Source of the DNA: Alnus glutinosa
Lineage: Eukaryota; Streptophyta; Magnoliopsida; Fagales; Betulaceae
Assembly (NCBI RefSeq): GCF_958979055.1
Contig: NC_084893.1
Span: 26,925,487-26,989,486 of the forward strand
Reading direction: 5' to 3'
Length of the DNA stretch: 64,000 bases
Shown here: positions 1 through 12,690 of the stretch, one piece after another
Layout: each line of letters starts with the position of its first letter
How positions within the stretch are numbered: the first letter of the stretch is position 1
Notes under the pieces: model-generated
Database searches by the model: none
What the model was told of the DNA's origin: nothing
The model's input: only the letters and a program-made list of their open reading frames with translations
Made by a program: the position numbers and the translations under genes

Positions 1-1218
1 AATAATTTTGTATACCACGTTACATAAACTAATCGGCCTAAATTCATTCACCCTTGAAGGAGAGTTCACCTTAGGGATAAGACAAATATAGGTGGCATTA
101 ATCTCAGTTTCAACCAGCCCCCTATTAAGAACCTCCAGAACTGCCCTAGTGATATCCGGGCCAACTAACCCCCAAGAATTTTGAAAAAAGCCGGCTGAAA
201 AGCCATTCGGACCCGGGGATTTAAGGGGGTGCATTTGAAAAAGTGCATGTTTAACCTCATCCCCTGTAAAAGGCTGAAGGAGAAACTGATTCATGTTATC
301 AGAGATACGACAATCTATATGGTTAAGGCATTCTTCAATTCCAACAGGGCATTGGGAAGAAAATAAGTGAGAATAAAAATCAACAAAAATTTTACTTACC
401 TCCTTTCTCCTCCTCCAGACCCTTCCTTCATCATCAGTAACACTACGGATGGAGTTCAGTTTCCTCCTCTGATTCGCCCACGAGTGAAAGAACTGGGTAT
501 TTTTGTCCCCTGCCAAGTACCAGTGTTGTTTGGCCCGTTGCTTCCACCTCATGTCTTCATGTTCCAGGATATCATTAATCTCCGCTTGAATAGATTTAAT
601 TTCTACTAGGGAACCCGAGTTGGACCTATTTTGAAGCTCCAAAAGTTGTTCCTTCTTCTTTTTCAGTATCTCATCCACCTTCCCAAATTTTCTTTTACTC
701 CACCTAAGGAGCTCCCTTTGACAAGAGGAAAGACGGTGCATAATCCCCAATATAGAGTCCCCTTCAAGCCTGTCCTGATTCCACACCGATTGAATCAGAC
801 CTTGATACTTTGCATCCCTTGACCATGCTGCTTCAAACTTAAATCCCCTTCTGCATTGCTTATAAACCTCTTTTTTTCCCTTGAAAGAAACCAAAATGGG
901 GTTATGGTCAGAACAAATGGCCTCCAAAACAGCCACTGCTGCGCCTGGGAAAAGAAGGCACCACTCCCGGTTTCCCAAAGCCCTATCAAGCCTCTCTTGA
1001 ATAAAAGAGTTATCAGTGTGCCGGTTATTCCAAGTGAATCTAGGACCGGTGAAACCCAAGTCACTTAACTCACAGTCCTCCAGAGCCTCCCGAAAAGCAG
1101 CCATCTGGGATTCACGTCTAGGCCCCGCCCCATCCTTTTCTGCTTGCTCAAGGATTTCGTTAAAATTCCCTACACAGCACCAGGGTAAAGAAGGATTGCC
1201 TTTTAGGTGTTTCAGTTG
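1..1218 (-). mobile_element. LINE (L1 type) ORF2 fragment: endonuclease to reverse transcriptase
   Basis: Read on the minus strand, this is a plant L1-type ORF2, truncated at its 5' end at about 1218 and running off the left edge. The order is the end of the endonuclease domain (LPWCCVGNFNEIL at about 1160-1195, then FTGPRFTWNNR and SDHNPILV), a linker (AGDKNTQFFHSWANQRR), and the start of the reverse transcriptase (SPGPNGFSAGFFQNSW, then LIPKV and FRPISLCNVVYKI at 1-60). I checked the frame at three points (about 3, 603 and 1200) and it agrees, so at least 400 codons appear open. The junction at 1218/1219 is abrupt: the next bases belong to the P450 5' flank repeat. The 3' end and any target duplication lie outside the window. 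Confidence 0.9.
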
Positions 1219-1522
1219 ATGCGATATGAAGTTTAGAAATATTTTTGGTGGGGTCTATATCTTTATTTTAAAAAAATATTCTTTTCGGGGTCCACTAAAA
1301 AAAAAATGTTTGGGCAGACATTTTGAAATGCGTTTACTAATCCAAATAATTCAAGACATACCTACTTTGGCATTTGTTAATTGTCTGCAATTTAGGGTTA
1401 CTAGCTATCTTAGTGCTTTTGTTATTGGAATGGGTGCTTTTGTCTGTTGATGATTTTCGATTTTTCGCTCTAGAGATTTCCTTTCGATATCCAAAATCCA
1501 TGGACGATGGGGTGGTTTTAAG

Positions 1523-1862
1523 AAGTAATTCTAGAAGTCTTTCGCGTGTTATTTTTGTGTCCATTTAAAAATGAAGTAGCTTTTAAAATTACAATTTGAT
1601 CAAAATTCAATAGTGGTCAATTGAGTAATACTACATATCACCCTTGTGTCCTCCCAAAATTGATGTGGCTCTTAAAATCACCATTGAATTTATGATAAAC
1701 CACTATTGGATTTTGATCCAATGGTGATTTTAAGAGCCACGTCAATTTTGGGGGAATACAAATGTGATATGTAGCATTACTCGTGATCAATCATAAGCTC
1801 AATGGTGATTTTAAAAGCCACCTCATTTTTGGAGGAACACAAGAGGGATTCTAGCATTACTC
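1523..1862. mobile_element. Mutator-type MITE with a nested MITE
   Basis: An insertion interrupts the unit-0 flank; the empty site is in unit A at about 9112-9125. It is bounded by GGTTTTAAG (1514-1522) and GGTTTTGAG (1863-1871), a 9-bp target duplication with one mismatch, as expected for Mutator-like elements. The ends are inverted (AGTAATTCTAGAAGTC against TTCTAGCATTACT). The body is also nearly self-complementary (AAGTAGCTTTTAAAATTAC against GTGATTTTAAAAGCCACC). No coding capacity. Confidence 0.8.
1622..1782. mobile_element. Mutator-type MITE nested inside the 1523 element
   Basis: A second hairpin element sits inside the first. Its terminal inverted repeat is GAGTAATACTACATATCAC against GTGATATGTAGCATTACTC. 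It is flanked by GTGGTCAAT (left) and GTGATCAAT (right), a 9-bp duplication with one mismatch. The middle is palindromic around TGGCTCTTAAAATCACCATT. It must be younger than its host MITE. Confidence 0.75.
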
Positions 1863-1898
1863 GGTTTTGAGACTCCGGAGAAGTGGGTCAGTGGAGCG

Positions 1899-2076
1899 AA
1901 TAATTCTAGAAGTCTCTCATGTATCACTCTTGCGTCCCTCCAAAAATGAAGTGGCTTTTAAAATTATAAATTGATCAAAATTCAATAGTGATCAATTATA
2001 AGCACAATGGTGATTTTAAAAGCTACCTCTCATTTTTGGAGGAACACAAGAGTAACATAAGAGAGACTTTTAGCTG
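1899..2076. mobile_element. MITE, same family as 1523-1862
   Basis: A second copy of the AATTCTAGAAGTCTCTC family, with the inverted partner AGAGAGACTTTTAGC and internal GTGGCTTTTAAAATT / GGTGATTTTAAAAGC arms. Unit A lacks it: there GTCAGTGAAGCATATTCTG is continuous. Its exact ends are uncertain because the target duplication is blurred. Confidence 0.65.
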
Positions 2077-2239
2077 TAGCATATTATGGTCAATGGATAC
2101 AGTTGTTTCCTTAAGGGATTTTGAAGGAAAGGTAAAACAATGAAATGTTGCTTAAAGAGATATATAATGATAGAGTAATGCTAAAAGTTCTTCTTAAATA
2201 ACATTTTTCTTACGGAGGGATTTTCTCCAAAGTCATTGT

Positions 2240-3930
2240 AATTATTTCCTTGTACAAACAATTGTTAGCATTCTCTCCCTTATTTGGGAAGATTGATCCA
2301 TGGGCTGATCAGCTGTCAGCCATGGGAAAGCCAGTAGACGACGAAGATCTAATCTCTTTTGTGATCAATGGATTAAACCCAACATACAATTCATTCATCA
2401 TGCATTTTACTTGCAGTTTGGGACCGTGAAATGTCGTTTGCAGATTTTCAAGCAGAATTATTAAGTCATGAAATTCTGCTTGAGAGTCAGCAACATCAGA
2501 CGATATCTCCTTTTACCAGCAAGCACCTTGTCATGGCTCAGTCAACCGTAGAGCCAAATTCCCATCCAACCCAAAACAGAATTTCAGAAGACTTTCCCCT
2601 TCACTGGAAAATTTTTCCTCTCCAAATCACTTCTCTAAGCCACAACCAAATGCCTTGAATGGAAATACTAGTCTGCGATCACCTTGTCAAATCTGTTGTA
2701 AGATCAATCATTGGGTGTTAGATTGCTACCATAGAATGGACTACTCCTACCAAGGGCGCCATCCACCATCGCAACTTGCAGCAATGGTTGTAAAAATAAG
2801 TTTGAAAAACTGGGACATACTTTTGTCTCTCTCCCCCTGTCTCTAGAACTTTTCTCGGAGAGAGAGACTTAGCAGCTTGTTTTCGCCGGTGGGGGGAGGC
2901 TTCACGTCTCCCCCCCTGGCGCTGGTCTTCCCCTAGCCTTCTCGGGCTAGGGCGGTTTTTGTCATCCCACTGGTTTGCAGTGGTGGATGTTTTGTTTCTC
3001 CTAGCCCTTGGGCTGTGGAGCTGTGCTCCCTCCTGGATTTAGATCCGGTGAGGCTGGTGTTTTTTTTCTTTTCTTTGTTGTTTTGTTGTTGTTGGAGCAA
3101 ACAGAAAGAGTCCCAAACTCTTGCCTGTGGGTATGGCGGATGTCGGCAGGTACTCGGTGAAGTTGTGCTTTTTGCCAGATCTGTAAGCCTTGGCTGGGTG
3201 TTTGTCGACAGGAACTTCTCTTTCGTGGTCGCCGGCCTCTTCTAGTTTCGGTCGTCACTCGACGGATCCGTGTGGTTCTCTCCTGTGCGGCGCGTGGCCA
3301 GCACGCGCCGGGGAGTGTCCTCCCTGGGTTAGCGCGTGAGGGTCACAGCTTACTTCTCCGGCTTCGTTTTCGTGCCGATCTGGTCTTCTGGAGGTCGTTC
3401 GATGGCGGGATGGGTTCCCGGTTTCGGTGTGTGTTTCGACATGCCCTGTGATTCGGTCGCGGTTCTCATGGTGTTGGTTGTTTGGTTTTTTCTGTTTGTA
3501 TTTGTAAATTCTTGTTCTTTGCTCACAGTCTACCACTTTGGTAGCTGCTTCAAGACAGGTTTTTCCTGTCTTTGTGGATGGAATTTCTTCAATTTCATTC
3601 ACTGCCATCGCCTACGGGCTCTGTTGTAACCTCGGGTGGAAGCTCCTTTGCTGTTTTGTTCATGTTTTATTACGAGGCTTTTGCCTTATTGTATCCCCTT
3701 CTGGGGTTTTATTCATCAATGGAGTTCTGGAGCTTTGTTCAAAAAAAAACTTGCAGCAATGGTTGTGCAAACTAATGCTGAATTTGAAAATCAAGACCGT
3801 ATACAAATAGTGGTGCCAATGCCCACATCACTTCCCCGCAATCGTTTGAGGGTAATGACAGTATTGGAGTAGGAAATGGTTTTGGTTTGTCCATCAAAAA
3901 CACTGGTTCATATGTTTTCCATACTAATGA
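2240..3930 (+). mobile_element. Ty1/copia retrotransposon fossil (gag to protease)
   Basis: Forward-strand remains of a Ty1/copia element. The gag part is recognisable from peptides such as SAMGKPVDDEDLISFVINGL, followed by a zinc-knuckle-like CQIC..NHWVLDCYHR and the usual GRHPPSQLAAMV tail. After an inserted LINE-derived element (2792-3747) the protease start follows (SGANAHITSPQSFEG, about 3810-3855). No LTRs, reverse transcriptase or integrase remain here. The copy is old and broken in several places. About 25 bases of the same gag (GTCAACCGTAGAGCCAAATT) recur at the end of unit A near 9790. Confidence 0.8.
2792..3747 (+). mobile_element. Non-autonomous LINE-derived insertion with long target duplication
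   Basis: A GC-richer block of about 956 bp, flanked by a perfect 19-bp duplication (2773-2791 and 3748-3766, AACTTGCAGCAATGGTTGT). It ends in GAGCTTTGTTC plus a short A run directly before the second duplication: target-primed reverse transcription of a poly(A) RNA. The 3' part (GCTTTTGCCTTATTGTATCC, CTTCTGGGGTTTTATTCATC) looks like a plant L1 3' UTR. The 5' part (CTCTCTCCCCCTGTCTC, then a TC-rich, GGGG-rich leader) looks like a LINE leader. No ORF1 or reverse transcriptase is present, so this is a both-ends-only derivative that needed another LINE to move. A retrocopied host transcript is less likely. Confidence 0.7.
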
Positions 3931-4444
3931 ATAAGGATATCTTACAGCCAAGGCCCAAGATAGATTACCACCGACTTTACCTCCTCTCCATTGTGCATTG
4001 AATAAACTTTATAATATTTAAAAAGCGAATTAGATTGTTACAGGTAAATGTGGATGTCCATTCAAGACTTTATCTTTTTAGGTGATTAAATGAAAACTCT
4101 CTTCCCAAGTAGTTTACAAGTTTGATGTGTATTTATTTATTCTGCTACCACAAATGCAGATAAAGGGCACTTATATGCTCAAATTTTTCGAGAATAATTC
4201 AAGCCGCCTACCAAATTGGTGCAATGATGGGGACAAAGTGAAGCTCCCTTTTGTCAGATTCAAGGGAAGTATTGAATGGAATTACCTGAGTACAATTCTA
4301 TGGAACCATATATGCATATGAATGAAAGATGTCCATCTCTGCCACGAAAATACTCAAGACCACAGAATTGCCAGAAGTCTTTGATTTTTATGTTTTTTTC
4401 ACTGGAATTTTTATACGCATGGATGAACCTCATCCCTGGCTTCT
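3931..4444. other. Unassigned interval
   Basis: No recognisable gene. The stretch 4155-4290 could be translated on the plus strand as a short piece (QIKGTYMLKFFENNSSRLPN), preceded by an acceptor-like CCACAAATGCAG, but I cannot assign it to a family and no partner exon is visible. Confidence 0.4.
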
Positions 4445-6096
4445 TAGCTGCTAGGTCTACTCTGTATGGTATTGTTTGATATGATGGCACGAAAGATCCA
4501 TATGGAAAGTATTTTGATTTCAGTTGTAAATATGCTGATCAGACAGTACAAAAGGAAGGCAATCAACTATATATATATATATATGAATAGAATCAACTAT
4601 TAAATTGTTGTACAATATACATGATAGTTAGAAAATGAACGGTGATTTGCATAGTATTAGTCCCTTTTAATCATCTTGAATTTCCCATGTTAATGCTTCA
4701 TTAATTTCAGTGCTCTTGAAGTTTTAATATGCTCTTGGAAATTTCATCCATTTTAAACACACTTTCACAATATTGAAGAGAAATTTGGTCAGTCAGGAGA
4801 TGCAAGCGGCCATGGGGACAGCAGCTTCCACTTTAATCCCACAATCTCCTTTATTTTATGGCATGTTGTGTTAGAAAAAGTAAATGAAAGTAGAAAAACG
4901 AAATGCTCCTAAGGCGCGTTTCAACGTCGCTTTCCTTAATTAAGAAATTATTTGCCCCCACCAGAAAGGTATGTAAAAGGTTACAACAAATATTTCTCTA
5001 AGATACAATGGAGCCCAGAATCCTCTATTTTTTTTAATTGCATTTTGCAAAAACAAAAATTAAGCCTGAACACTTCAAGATTTTTTTATTATAGCAAGAG
5101 ACAGGCATAGACTTTTTAATTTAAAAAAATAGAAGTATCAGAGAAAGCACTCAAGATAAAAGAAATTTTGTTATCTCTTTTATTAATCACTGTACAACAG
5201 TTACTTCTGTATAATATTGAAAATAATTGTTAATCCAACCGTCCATAATTGATTAAGTAACAGTCATAAACTACTATTTTAACATACACTTAAATCTAAC
5301 CATCAGATCAAATAACTGTCTATGATTGTTTAATAATAACCATTAGATCGTTATTAATTAATCTCAACCGTTAGATCAAATGTGATTTGACCTTATAGTT
5401 TATTTTAGTGATGGTCCAGTAAATCTAACCACTGGATCTACTTAAGAAGCATCATATGGTTTAGATTAAACCACCAGATCGATTGATCATGACCATCCAA
5501 AATTGAAAGGTCATGATTAGATCGCTCCGAGCTCCGATGCTTCGTGCCAAGTGCGCCATCAAAGTGCCACTAGCACCCTACAACCCACTGCCACACGCAC
5601 ACACGTGTGCGTGTGCCTGTGCATCTGGTGCTTCACACCGTACTAGAGTATACACATAAGAGTATACACCTAAGCATTACTTTAAATGCTTGAAGTGTAT
5701 TAGACCTTATAAATGTCAACTATAGTTTCTCTTTTTCCCATGTGGGACTATCTTCATTTAATGCTCTTTAACACATTCCATTTAAATCATTCTCAAGAAA
5801 CAAAATAAATATATATACATATTAATTTTGAAAATACTTTAACATGTTGTATTAGGAATTCGAGTTGCTCAATTACTGGATATCTTATAGTAGAATATGA
5901 TAGTGTGTAAACTTTTTAATTTGATCCAGCAATGCTTACACATGCTACCCTTGATTTTTCAGAGTCCATAGTCGAGCTTGATTATATATATTTGGGCTAT
6001 ATTTATGTAGTCTTTTGCAATTATTCTTATTATGTAAGTACGACTCATGAAAGAAATACAACGTTAGATAAGCATGAAAGTAAAGATTTTACAGAG
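4445..6096 (-). repeat. P450 3' flank (unit A) with a unit-specific insertion
   Basis: The 3' flank of copy A. The start (GTATGGTATTGTTTGATATG, 4463) recurs at 31210 and 34760, and the end recurs before copies B and C. Between about 4875 and 5850 unit A has nearly 1 kb absent from the other copies, bounded by CATGTTGTGTTAG and CATGTTGTATTAG. That is a 13-bp near-duplication suggesting an inserted element of unknown type; its middle (5235-5530) repeats ACC-TTAGATC-like motifs about six times. No gene is seen. Confidence 0.7.
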
Positions 6097-8431
<2,335 letters not shown>

Positions 8432-8485
8432 TATTGTTGTGTGGCTTTGGTGTATAGAAGTGAAAGGGGGTGTTGGGGGCGGGGG

Positions 8486-8493
8486 TTTAATAG
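8486..8493 (-). promoter_or_regulatory. TATA box of P450 copy A
   Basis: On the coding strand, CTATTAAA lies 54 nt before the start codon, followed by a C-rich leader (CCCCCGCCCCC). The same element stands at the matching place in copies B and C. Confidence 0.6.
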
Positions 8494-8519
8494 AGATAGA
8501 GAGTTGATGGTGCAAGGCA

Positions 8520-9208
8520 TCTGTTTAAAATAAGTTCTGAGAACTTAGAAGGAACTGGACAGCTTTTTTAAGAGAGTGAAAGGTCAAATTTTCCGTCTCT
8601 CTGTCCTTCAATGACCAGATGAAAAAGACTTCTTCATTGTAATGCCAAATGCATGAAGACAAGTTATATATGTTTTTTATTTTCCTTTTCTCAGGGCATC
8701 ATAAACCAAATCTCTATGTGAATGATTCTTTTATTGGCCAATATGTAACTGATTGAGACCTCTTAAGCTATTTTTATCAATGGTTTTGGAATGTGTTTTC
8801 TTTTCTTTTCTTTTTTTTAAAAAAATTAATTTAAAAAAGTATTTGATGCAATATGAAGTTTAGAAATATTTTTGGTGGGGTCTATATCTATATTTTAAAA
8901 AAATATTCTTTTTGGGCTCCACTAAAAAAAATGTTTGGGTAGACTTATTGAAATGCGTTAACTAATCCAAATAATTCAAGACATACCTACTTTGGCATTT
9001 GTTAATTGTCTGCAATTTTGGGTTTCTAGATATCTTAGTGCTTTTGTTATTGGAATGGGTGTTTTTGTCTGCTGATGATTTTCATAGATATCCAAAATCC
9101 ATGGACAATGGGGTGGTTTTGAGACTCTGGAGAAGTGGGTCAGTGAAGCATATTCTGAAGGAAAGGTAAAACAATGAAATGCTCTTTAAAGAGATATATA
9201 ATGATGGA
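8520..9208 (-). repeat. P450 5' flank (unit A)
   Basis: Upstream DNA of copy A. Parts align with 37640-39240 (unit C) and 24220-25740 (unit B): TCTTCATTGTAATG, GAATGATTCTTTTATTGGCC and the ATATGAAGTTTAGAAATATT block. Relative to B and C, unit A lacks several hundred bases of the proximal flank, so its promoter context differs. No gene. Confidence 0.75.
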
Positions 9209-9595
9209 GTAATGCTATAAGTCTCTCTTGTGTTTTTTTGTGTCCCTCCAAAAAATGAGGTGGCTTTTAAAATCACTATTTGATCATAATTCAATAGTAA
9301 TCAGTCACGAGCACAATAGTGATTTTAAAAGCCACCTCATTTTTTTAAGGACAAAAATTTTATACAAACCGGTTTGTAAAAAATTTTCTACAACCCACAT
9401 ATTAATGCTATTAAAAAAGCATGCGAGAATTAAAACACATGCCATTAAAACAACATGTGCTTCTCACATGCCAAGAGACACATGTCACTTTTATATGTGG
9501 GTCGTAGAAAATTTCCTACAAACCGGTTTGTAGGAAATTTTTGTCCTTTTTTTAATGGACACAAAAGTAACACAAGAAAGACTTCTAGCATTACT
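9209..9595. mobile_element. MITE (same family as 1523) split by a second MITE
   Basis: Ends AGTAATGCTATAAGTC (9209) and GACTTCTAGCATTACT (to 9595), with the family's inner arms GTGGCTTTTAAAATCAC / GTGATTTTAAAAGCCACC. It is interrupted by the 9349-9546 element. Confidence 0.75.
9349..9546. mobile_element. Mutator-type MITE with perfect 9-bp target duplication
   Basis: Long terminal inverted repeats, GGACAAAAATTT...ACAAACCGGTTTGTA against TACAAACCGGTTTGTAGG...AAATTTTTGTCC. Flanked on both sides by TTTTTTTAA (9340-9348 and 9547-9555). A relative stands at 60340-60591 and a decayed one may end near 58521. Confidence 0.85.
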
Positions 9596-9599
9596 TCAC

Positions 9600-9800
9600 A
9601 ATCTGCTTGATTTTATGGCATGTTGTATTTGGAATTCGAGTTTCTCAATTACTGGTGTGTACTGGCAAGGCAAGCAACAGGTTGAGGTATGTTTTGTTTT
9701 CCTAATCAGAAGACTTCTATTGAATCATTTCCTATTCGGAAGACTTCAGCAGCTATTCAAATTCAAACACAAGACAGCTCACAAGACAGTCAACCGTAGA
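9600..9800 (+). pseudogene. Scrambled P450 pieces: 3' flank scrap and inverted exon 1 end
   Basis: This patch joins three pieces of the array. 9600-9655 matches the P450 3' flank (GAATTCGAGTTTCTCAATTA). 9659-9690 is the end of P450 exon 1 and its donor site on the opposite strand from all other copies (peptide YWQGKQQVE, then GTATGT). 9740-9785 matches the unit B distal flank (CAGCTATTCAAATTCAAACA). It ends in about 25 bases of the copia gag seen at 2535. It cannot encode anything; it marks a rearrangement junction. Confidence 0.75.
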
Positions 9801-11169
9801 GCCAAATTAGCAGGAGTCTTTAATATTATTGGTGTAATACATATTACATTTCGATACAAATAAAACTCATATATTTTTGAACATTCTACAAAAAAAATAC
9901 ATAAAAAACTAAACAAAATGACTGAAAATCGAGTAAATCATACAAACGGAAACAAAAGTACTCCATAAAACATTCAAATAAACTAAAAAATAAGACACGT
10001 AATTTTAGTTTAATCCATATAAATTAAAACATGTTAAAATCTTTGTGCTCATATGAATAGTTTATAACGAAAAAGAAGTACAAAGAAAAAAAAAATAGCA
10101 AGAAGAAAACATGGTTTAATTTAATTATCAAAGCATTAATAAAAAAATTAGCAGGAATCTATGATATTGTTAGTGTGATACCTATTATATTTAAATACAA
10201 ATAAAACCCAAGTAATTATAAACATTTAAAAAAAATACTAAAAAAACTAAACAAAATATTTTTTTACGAATACAAAATAAAACAAAATCGTTCATTAAAC
10301 ATTTAATGCAATCAAATAAATCCTCACATCATGTTCAATGCTTAATATCTCTTTGGTGTTTCAAAAGTATTTATATTCCTTTTATGCACAACAATTAAAT
10401 AAATTTTTGCCTTGATTTGCTTTCACAAGCATAAAAACCCTTTCAAAAAATGGCTAAAAATGGACTAAATCATATAGATGAAAAAAAAAAAAAAAAAAAA
10501 TCCCAGAAAACATAAGAGTCTTTATCTTAGTTTAATCCATATACATTAAAATATGTTTAAATCTTTGTTCTCATAGGAATACATGGTTTAAAATGAAAAG
10601 TATAAAGAAAAAAAATTTCAAGAAGAATACATAGTTTAATCCAAATATCAAAGTATTAATATAAAATTAGTAAGAATCTTTAATTTGTATGATACCTATT
10701 ATATTTCGATACAAATAAAACGCAAATAGTTCTGAACATTAGGGGAAAAAAAATACAGAGAAAAATAAATATTTTTTTATGAAAATTTATACCCATAGGT
10801 AGACATGGTTGAAAACAGAAAATATAAAGAAAAAAAAATAGCAAAAGAATATCCAGATTCTAATTATAAAAATGCATAAAACACAAAGTCCTTCAACCTC
10901 AAAAAAAAAAAAAAAAAAAAAAAATGAAAGAAGAAGAAGAAGAAGGAAAAGAAAAGAAATGAAAGTCCTTAAAAAAAAAAAAAAAAAAAAAAAATTATGT
11001 ACTTCAACACTCTATTATTCTCTTGAATGTCGTTTATAGATGCTCTTGATATAATCAATCTAAGAGAGTAATATGACTTTTTAACTAACTTACTTTTTAA
11101 CTTACTTGTACGGTTTCTTTAGAATTAATGTATGCAATACATATATAGTCAAAATTATAGGTAGTATTT

Positions 11170-12267
11170 TTTTTTTGACATGTCCACACAAGAGGGGGGA
11201 GGGGGGATTCGACCTAGAGATCTCAGCTTCATGAGGCGTGATCCCCAGCAAATTGAGCTAAATTATAGGTAGTTAAATGTAGTACGTTCTTAGTTTTAAA
11301 TTGTCTTTTTTTAATTTTGGAGAGCCGCAAATTATGAAATCATAATATTGTATATTAAAATTTTAGAGAGAAAAAAAAATCTGACCACTTAGAATTAATG
11401 CATGTTTTTAATTTTAATTTTTTTTAAAAATCTCACAATTTAAGAGGGGGAGGGAGGATTTGAACTAGAGACCCCCGCTTCATGAGGCGTGATCCCCAGC
11501 CGATTGAGCTAAATTATGGGTAGTTAAATGTAGTACGTTCTTGGTTTTAAATTGTCTTTTTATAATTTTGGAGATTCGTAAATTATGAAACCATAATATT
11601 GTACATTAAAATTTTAGAGAAAAAAAAAAAAAATTCTGACCACTTAGAATTAATGCATGTTTTTTATTTTAATTTTTTAAAAAAATCTCACAATTTAAGA
11701 GGGGGGAGGGGGGATCTGAACTAGATACACCCGCTTCATGAGGTGTGATCTAGGGGTGTACAAGCGGTTATAACCGGCGGTTATTGGCTAAAACCGCTAA
11801 CCGCCTAGCGGTTATTTTATTTTACCAACCGCAACCGCTAACCGCCTAGGCAGAGGCGGTTATTTTTATAACCGCCGGTTAGCGGTTATAACCGGCGGTT
11901 TAAAACCGCTTTTGAATTCCGGTTTTGGGCTGAGTTTAGACCGGTTTTGGGCTATGTTTACACCAGTTTTGGGCCAGGTTTACTCCGGTTTTGGGCCGGT
12001 TTTTGTACATATTTTAATTTTTTCAAGAAAAAAATTTAATACTTTTTGGGCATTTTGTCCTTTGGTACAAAATTAACAAATCTAAATACAAAATTACAAA
12101 TCCAAAACACAAACATAACCAAATCCAAATCTAATTTTTCAAATCCAAATAACCGAATTCAAACCAAACAAATCCAAATAACCAAATACTCAAAGACATT
12201 ACAAATCCAAAATAACCAAATTCAAAACCAAAAAATTACAAAATTTTGGTTTTTTATTTTTATTTTA

Positions 12268-12319
<52 letters not shown>

Positions 12320-12690
12320 CGGTTAGCGGTTATTTATAACCACTTTTAAAACCCTATAACCGCTAACCGCCTCCGCCTAGGCGATTAGCGGTTATTTATA
12401 ACCGCATTTAAAAGCGGTTAGCGGTTATAAGCGGTTAGCGGTTTTAAAGCGGTTATAACCGCTCCGTTTGAACACCCCTAGCGTGATCCCCAGCCGATTG
12501 AGCTAAATTATGGGTAGTTAAATGCAGTAAGTTCTTAGTTTTAAATTTTGTCTTTTTATAATTTTGAAGAGTCGTAAGTTATGAAACCGTAATATTGTAC
12601 ATTAAAATTTTGGAGAAAAAAAAAAATCTGACCACTTAAAATTAATGCATGTTTTAAATTTTAATTTTTTTAAAAAAAATCTCACAATTT
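11170..12690 (-). repeat. Three tandem units of about 258 bp containing a tRNA-like (SINE) segment
   Basis: Three head-to-tail units begin near 11180, 11440 and 11697 (the third interrupted by a hAT element). Each has a G-rich stretch (AGGGGGGAGGGGGGATT), then on the minus strand a tRNA-like promoter: box A like TAGCTCAATCGGCTGGGG and box B like TAGTTCAAATCC. The remainder (TAGTTAAATGTAGTACGTTC ... TTAGAATTAATGCATGTTTT ... ATCTCACAATTTAAGAGG) is conserved between units. The tRNA-like half suggests a SINE that was then copied in tandem together with its neighbour sequence. Confidence 0.7.
11751..12480. mobile_element. Non-autonomous hAT element rich in AACCGC motifs
   Basis: Terminal inverted repeats TAGGGGTGTACAAGCGG against CCGTTTGAACACCCCTA. 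Flanked by 8-bp duplications GTGTGATC (11743-11750) and GCGTGATC (12481-12488), one mismatch, the hAT pattern. Both arms are packed with GCGGTTA / TAACCGC motifs in both orientations (11765-11920 and 12315-12470), typical subterminal binding-site clusters but unusually dense. The centre holds TTTTGGGC repeats, an AATCCAAATAACC-rich stretch and a (TA)n run at 12273-12316. No transposase. It splits one of the SINE-like units. Confidence 0.88.

Larger units (their letters stand above)
1219..2180 (-). repeat. Extra copy of the P450 5' flank (unit 0)
   Basis: From about 1219 the sequence follows the far 5' flank of P450 copy A (8843-9205) closely: the same ATATGAAGTTTAGAAATATT start, the same GACATACCTACTTTGGCATT stretch and the same end near GAGATATATAATGAT. 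Related but more diverged copies lie at 25640 and 39150. The block is interrupted by two MITE insertions (see 1523 and 1899). A fourth P450 promoter side therefore exists here without its gene, which would lie to the left, where the LINE now is. I see no gene in it. Confidence 0.85.

Noticed and set aside
3001-3629. Overlapping long frames on both strands in a GC-rich block
   Set aside because: They lie inside the LINE-derived insert, have no recognisable domain and overlap one another; open frames are expected in GC-rich non-coding DNA.
5595-5625. Alternating CACACG/CGTGTG palindrome as a regulatory site
   Set aside because: The perfect palindrome is only about 10 bp around ACACGTGT; with no gene nearby it is most simply a short simple repeat.
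12046-12273. Low-complexity frame rich in Gln, Asn, Lys and Thr
   Set aside because: Simple-sequence part of the hAT element interior.
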